The notes beneath the pieces were generated by a model that saw only the letters and a program-made list of their open reading frames with translations, was not told the DNA's origin and did not search any database. This document shows, in pieces, positions 59,701-64,000 of a DNA stretch of 64,000 bases. Position 1 is the stretch's first letter, and each line of letters opens with the position of its first letter. The stretch is from Peromyscus leucopus (taxonomy: Eukaryota > Chordata > Mammalia > Rodentia > Cricetidae): NCBI RefSeq assembly GCF_004664715.2, contig NC_051067.1:70326982-70390981 (forward strand), written 5' to 3'. Both the position numbers and the translations under genes were made by a program.

Positions 59701-60119
59701 CAATTAAGTGAACTGCCAAGTTCAATAATAATCAAAAGAGCCAGGTGGTACTCTTAAAACTTCTAGTTCAAATTACTAACAAAGTACTAGAATCATGAGG
59801 AATAGAAAATCTGTAAATATTTAATTTAGAGATATCTAAAATTATTAAAAACTAATACTCAAGCCTAGAAACCCTCACAGCAGGGTATTTCCTATTGATG
59901 GAGTTCTTTTGTTTTAGGGTCCAAATCCCAGTGTTTCTTGGCACTAATTCACTGTTAAGTCATAGTTCAAACCAGCCTTTCCCAACCTGTTCAAACCTTG
60001 CCACACACTCTGGGACTCTTTCATGGAATGGAGCTGAGCTAAACAGAAAGCACTGAACTTTTGAGTTGGCCCAGAACAATGACTTCACTTGCTTCTTGTT
60101 TTTCCTTGTAGGATGTGTC
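56741..60119. other. No recognised gene; T-rich tract at 57330-57362
   Basis: This is the longest stretch with no repeat I recognise. Opposed frames at 59325-59757 (112 and 96 codons) cannot both be real and match nothing known. Confidence 0.5.
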
Positions 60120-60171
<52 letters not shown>

Positions 60172-60345
60172 CATTTGAATGTGTGTGTTCATATACATCT
60201 AGGCACATGTGTATGAGCATGCATGTGAAGGCCAGAGGTCAACCGCAGGTATCATTCCTCAGGAGTTGTCTATCTAGTTCGTTTTTGAAATGAGCCTGGA
60301 ACTCAACATGTATACTAGACTAGCTGGTCAGCAAGTCCCAGGGAT
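60120..60345 (-). repeat. SINE fragment, antisense, with (TG)n tail at 60124-60170
   Basis: About 23 TG units, then gcatgcatgtgaaggccaga, ggtcaaccgcaggtatcatt, gagcctggaactcaacatg and ctagctggtcagcaagtccc, the reverse of a B4-type SINE body. Confidence 0.7.
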
Positions 60346-60714
60346 CCACCTTAGGCCACAAGCTAAACAGTTACAGGAAGGATGGTTGACTTTCCTTTAC
60401 CTAAAGAACAATTATCTTGTTTATGTGCTGTGAACCCTTACCCTCTCCTTGCTGTGCCTGCCTTTGACCTGAAACCAGCTGTTTATCCTTCTTAAGGAAG
60501 CAGAAGACCATGGCCCCCACAATCTCATTTTTGCTTTAGATTTTCTCAGTAAGATATGTGGTCTGGGAGGGTCGAAAACAGATTCAAAGAATATCTGTGC
60601 ACTATACTTATCCAAGGAATTCCTGAATTCTCTTCAGTCCTCAAAATTCTAATTTCTTGGAAAGCATCTGTCTACCTGTGAGCACTAAACTAGACCAGAA
60701 AGAAACTCAAGAAA

Positions 60715-61166
60715 CGTTGTAGAATATTTGTTTAACTATGCAAAGATGTGTTGCATTTGTTTAACTATGTAAAGATGTGTTGCTGTTTTATCTTGCTTGC
60801 CTAAGGCACCTGATTGGTCTAAAAAAAATAAACAGCCAATAGCAAGGGAGAGGGTATAGGAGGGACTTCTGGGCAGGGAAAGTAAGGAGGAAGAGGAATT
60901 TAGGCTCAGGGTAAAAAAGAAAAGAGACTACAGGGAGACACCAGGGGCCAGACAGACAGACATGGAGGAAGTAGTAAAGTAGGACATACAGAATAAAAGA
61001 AAGATAAAAGGCCCCGAGGCAAAACGTAGATAAATAGAAACTGGTTACATTAAGCTAAAAGAGCTAGTGAGACAAGCTTAAGCTAAGGCCAAGAACTGAT
61101 AACTAATAAGTCTCCACGTCTTTACATTGGGAGCTGTTTGGCAACCCAGAGAAAATTCCAACTACA
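60715..61166 (+). mobile_element. Solo LTR, TGTTGTGGAA family, copy 4
   Basis: Starts cgttgtagaatatttg (first T mutated to C) and ends attccaactaca. Identical AAGAAA flanks it at 60709-60714 and 61167-61172. It contains cctgattggtct and a purine-rich middle like copy 3. It lies about 1.5 kb from the NEBL exon and in the opposite orientation. Confidence 0.93.
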
Positions 61167-61194
61167 AAGAAAAAAACACTGTAATTCTCCACCA

Positions 61195-61445
61195 TACTGT
61201 ATGCATGTGTATGTGTGTATGTATGTGAAACGTACATGCACATGCAAGGAGACTAGAGGAGAATACCAGTTGTCACTCTCCATCTTGTCCCCTCGACACA
61301 GAGTCTCTCATGGAACCTGTCTAGGTGGACGGCCAGCAAACCCCAGTGACCCCCCTGTCTCTACACCCCAAAATGCTAAGGTAATGGGTGCTGAGGCTTA
61401 TGCTGCAAGTGCTCTTACTCACCAAGCCATCCCCCCAGATCCCAG
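61195..61445 (-). repeat. B4-type SINE, antisense
   Basis: The plus strand reads tgtatgcatgtgtatgtgtg, ggagactagaggagaatacc, acacagagtctctcatggaa, ggacggccagcaaaccccag and cttactcaccaagccatccc. Confidence 0.75.
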
Positions 61446-61829
61446 ATATTTTTTAAGCGCTGCACCAGAGGTGTGAGCATACTGTTTGCTCACCAAATGT
61501 CTGCTGACTGTGATATGCTCTCCATACAAGATGAAGACAGTCAGACCTCAGTCTCCCAGAGACCTGGGGAGGAGGAGGTTCTGCCAATCGTCCAGCTAAA
61601 ACATTAGTGTCTGTCCAGAGGTCTCCCAGCCATCTCTAGGCCTGGCCATGACCACAGGGGAACTGGGAAGAGGAAGGATCAACACTCAGAACTCAAAGCC
61701 CACAGTGAAACCATTTTGTGACCAGAGGGATGCTCAGGAAAATAAAGCAGCACAGGTCGCAAGACAACCAGAGAGCCTTGGGAGCTTCTGCCCAATGTGG
61801 ATCCACTTGCAGCCTCTGGAAGTGTTCTG
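61446..61829. other. No recognised feature
   Basis: Nothing recognised. Confidence 0.5.
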
Positions 61830-62040
61830 AGCCCCATTCTGAAGCTTAGCTCCTCCATTTAGTTTCATTCCCTGTTACGGAGGGGAATAATATTAATGCC
61901 CGCCCCCCCCCCCCACACACACACACACTACTCGTAGGATTTACCAAAGATTAAATAACTCGGTATGCATGAAGTGCTCTAAGCATGGCCTGATTCATGG
62001 TAAACACTCTGTCAATGCTAGCTAATATTGCCTAGAACAT
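61830..62040 (-). repeat. MIR SINE, antisense, split by C/CA run
   Basis: The plus strand reads tccatttagtttcattccct, ggggaataatattaatgccc, then C13 and (CA)n (61902-61928), then ggatttaccaaagattaaat, aagtgctctaagcatggcct and gctagctaatattgc. Confidence 0.75.
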
Positions 62041-62662
62041 GCCCTCAGGGGAGCCTGTCAAAGAAAGTGCCACTGCTTTATTTCCCCCACCTACCACTGG
62101 GCAGCCGGAAGTACCCTGACTCCTACAGAAAGTCTATGACAGCAGATCTGATACTAACCAGGTAGGAATCACATCACGATTCTTTCATTCCCTGTTCAAA
62201 CCCCAGAATACCTGGAGCGGTCTCAGTGAAGAACAAGCAAACGAGACTTCTTTCCCTAGCAACTAGGTTCAGATATAAAATTGCAAGATAGCAACATCCT
62301 ATGATTAAAATGGAAATTGACATATGATTAAAATGGAAATCTACCTGACATGCATGTCAGAGCCCACGCATTCTCAGTGGGTAAGTTCTTGAGCTTCTAA
62401 TAAATGTCCCTAAGTCGGAAATGCTGTGAACTTCAAAAGCTAACCTGGTGGAAAAGTCACACAAATTACCCTACACGTTAGCAGGACATAAATACAGCAA
62501 CCTTCAACATAGTAAGCGACCATGGAGTCTGTGGTAGAAAGAGGTCACTGGCCACCTGCACACCCGGGTGGCACAGTGAGTCAGTTCTTCAGAAGGGCCA
62601 TGTCTACTAACTTAAGCTCTCCCGCTGGGCTACACCTGGCACAGCACACTGGCAGAACTTAC
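62041..62662. other. No recognised repeat except a 22-bp doublet at 62300-62341
   Basis: The words atgattaaaatggaaatt occur twice in tandem. Otherwise it is unremarkable intron flank. Confidence 0.5.
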
Positions 62663-62757
62663 GCATTGCAATAGGGTTTCTTTTCATAGCCTTTGTAGTT
62701 GTTCATGTTGAGAGCCATCTTGCAGACCTCGCAATGGAAGCATCCTTTATGCCAATA
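62663..62757 (-). CDS. Nebl: NEBL (LIM-nebulette/LASP2 isoform) internal coding exon, second half of LIM domain
   Basis: Read on the minus strand, this 95-nt exon starts with codons for [13 protein letters not shown], continues [18 protein letters not shown], and ends on the first two bases of a split Ala codon. It is open throughout. The acceptor is a pyrimidine-rich run ending in TTCTTAG and the donor is C|GTAAGT, so both splice sites look functional. The residues are the second half of a LIM domain: His and Cys of the first zinc site, then the CX2C pair and the CX2 part of the second site, with the last ligand in the next exon. The family is LASP1/LIM-nebulette, which are actin-binding scaffolds with LIM, nebulin repeats and SH3. 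The Gly after HK, the Val before the third Cys, and Ala/Asn in MALNMNN fit nebulette; LASP1 has Ala, Thr, Thr and Lys there. These family residues are recalled, not searched. The preceding exon (N-terminal Met to Lys) and the next exon are not in the window. Confidence 0.92.
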
Positions 62758-63595
62758 CTAAGAAGGAAAGAAAAACAAAAACAATACTTAATATTCCATT
62801 GCAATACCAGCTCTGGACAGAATGGGCAGAGAAGGCAGCCCATATCATAACATTGCCAGGAAATGACCGTAGGTAGTAGCCCACACTTATCTATTTCCAG
62901 TTCTGTAAAGAACTCAGGCAGCTATTAAAGTTCATTTTTAAATTTATCCCACCACTGCAGACTCACAACGGAAGAAATGCCAAGGGTCTATCCATATTAC
63001 AGCCAAAAAGGAACCCTGAAGTCCGTTAATGGAGAAATGGGACGGGTGGTGTGGCTTTAAAATGAAAGTGGTTCTCTTTCCAAATGTCTAAATGTTGTGT
63101 TTGTAGGATTTTCGCACACGTGTCCGCCGGAAGTCAGACAACCCACAGTAGCAGAGGTGGACTATGTAAGTACCCTTGTCCCCATCCCCGCCCAGCTTCC
63201 ACTAAATTGCAAAAACGCCGCCGTCTGTGTCTGGGAGACAGCTTACTCTACAGAGGCATTTGTAACACCAAAGCAAATTTCACTGGGACTGCCTACGCTG
63301 GTTTCAATTGTCAGTCACCAGGGATCGCACTGGGTCTGTCTTGTAGGCTGTTCAACTCCATCCACACCCAGGAAGGGCAGAGCTGCTGAGACCAGGCTAA
63401 AGCCACTTCCTCTGGAATTTACCCTGGTGGACCAGGCGCCCGTGGGTCAGCTTGCTACACCGGGCTGGGTCTTTCCTAGAGGGATTATTCTTAGCACTGC
63501 GGCAGCAGCGCCCCACCACATATTAATTGCTATTTGCCATTGTCACCAGAACTGTTAGGGACTGGATGAGATGAAGGTGCCAAGGTCCGTGCAGT

Positions 63596-63629
63596 GGGGA
63601 GGGAGGGACAGAATGGACGGGGGAGGGGG
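63596..63629 (+). other. G-rich tract with quadruplex-forming pattern
   Basis: Runs GGGG, GGG, GGG, GGGGG and GGGGG are separated by loops of 1 to 11 bases, within the upstream NEBL intron. A C run follows at 63646-63655. Confidence 0.7.
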
Positions 63630-63654
63630 CGCGGCTTGTCAACTGCCCCCCCCC

Positions 63655-63785
63655 CATTCCCAGCCTGGCTCGTGGGTGACTCAGCCTGGCTGCTGGGTGG
63701 GTGCTCAGCCTAGCTCCTGGGTTCTCAGCTTGGCTCCAGGATGGCTCAGCCTAGCTTCTGGGTACCCATCCTGGCTCCTCTGTGC
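63655..63785. repeat. Degenerate ~22-25-bp minisatellite
   Basis: Five or more imperfect units of ctcagcctggctcctgggt type, varying in length and sequence. They open a repetitive plus frame (QPGSWV-like words) that I do not consider coding. Confidence 0.75.
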
Positions 63786-64000
63786 CGGGGCTGCCATGCG
63801 TCCTTCAAAGCAGCCGTGTGGATGCCGCGCACCCTACACCCGGGACAAAAGCCTTTCCTAGTTCCAACACCCTTATCATCTGATCGTAGAGGTCTCAGAC
63901 ACAGCGACAGGGGTCTTCCTCCGAGCATCCTCTCCCTGGGCCAAGACCCAGGACACATACCAACCCACTCATCTTTCTAACCCAGGTGCCAAAACTTCTT

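Larger units (their letters stand above)
1..62662 (-). other. Nebl: Intron of NEBL downstream of the LIM exon (inferred)
   Basis: Everything at lower coordinates than the LIM exon lies in the transcription direction of NEBL. The next exon of this isoform should encode the final LIM ligand followed by the start of the nebulin repeats. I looked for its reverse complement and did not see it. I infer that the intron is longer than 62 kb here. All repeats listed below sit within it. Confidence 0.7.
62758..64000 (-). other. Nebl: Intron of NEBL upstream of the LIM exon (partial)
   Basis: On the minus strand the exon is preceded by a T/C-rich tract and a TAG acceptor at 62758-62760, so this stretch is intronic. 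The first coding exon of the isoform was not seen to 64000. From 62758 to about 63590 I see no recognisable repeat. After that come a G-rich tract and a degenerate minisatellite, listed separately. Short plus-strand open frames at 63084-63558 and 63571-63980 resemble no protein I know. Confidence 0.7.

Noticed and set aside
59325..59757. Overlapping 112- and 96-codon frames on opposite strands
   Set aside because: They shadow each other. Neither has recognisable motifs or splice sites.
63097..63558. 153-codon plus-strand frame near the NEBL exon
   Set aside because: It is on the strand opposite to NEBL, with no known domain and no resemblance to the expected first LIM exon.
1..64000. CRISPR array, tRNA or rRNA gene
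   Set aside because: The tandem repeats have no regular unique spacers. tRNA-like boxes all belong to SINE heads, and no rRNA segment was seen.

Overview
The window looks like non-coding nuclear DNA from a muroid rodent, most likely a cricetid (vole, hamster or deer-mouse group). Three things point there. It has a dense mix of rodent SINEs (B1, B2/B3, ID and ID-B1 chimeras of B4 type) and rodent LINE-1 3' ends. It has many CA/TG and GA microsatellites. It carries LTR families and a B1 variant (aaaggcgcaaagctacacag) that I associate from memory with Cricetidae. I see no bacterial or phage gene, CRISPR array or operon.

I can support only one coding feature: a 95-nt exon on the minus strand at 62663-62757, with a pyrimidine-rich acceptor ending in AG and a GTAAGT donor. 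It encodes the second half of a LIM domain and matches the LIM-nebulette (NEBL/LASP2) isoform rather than LASP1. The gene therefore runs from high to low coordinates. Positions 62758-64000 are its upstream intron. Positions 1-62662 are the next downstream intron, in which I found no further exon.

Layout: 1-9 kb holds an L1 3' end, a rearranged dispersed repeat with a shuffled templated insertion (4071-4142) and two solo LTRs (6766-7474, 8298-8628). 9-24 kb holds an ancient antisense L1 (14.0-15.2 kb), a 21-bp minisatellite, an antisense ERV remnant with 6-bp target duplications (16052-17568) and a 45-bp minisatellite (20146-20685). 24-28 kb is a cluster of three L1 fragments, two of them head to head. 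30.6-32.0 kb is a long inverted repeat with arms of about 0.4 kb. 34-50 kb has a 0.7-kb duplicated segment (34.9 and 48.9 kb), a hAT/URR1-type element, a perfect 32-bp x4 repeat and a third solo LTR (45105-45691). 50-62 kb has SINEs, MIRs, a possible retropseudogene scrap (51.2-51.6 kb) and a fourth solo LTR (60715-61166). 62.6-64 kb holds the NEBL exon, a G-rich tract and a degenerate minisatellite.

Most of the interest is structural: target-site duplications that date and define insertions, the long inverted repeat that would fold in the NEBL pre-mRNA (or in an antisense transcript), and two apparent templated or copy-paste duplications. I did not find a previously undescribed gene system. 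Family names for repeats come from pattern memory, not a database search, and are hedged where I am unsure.
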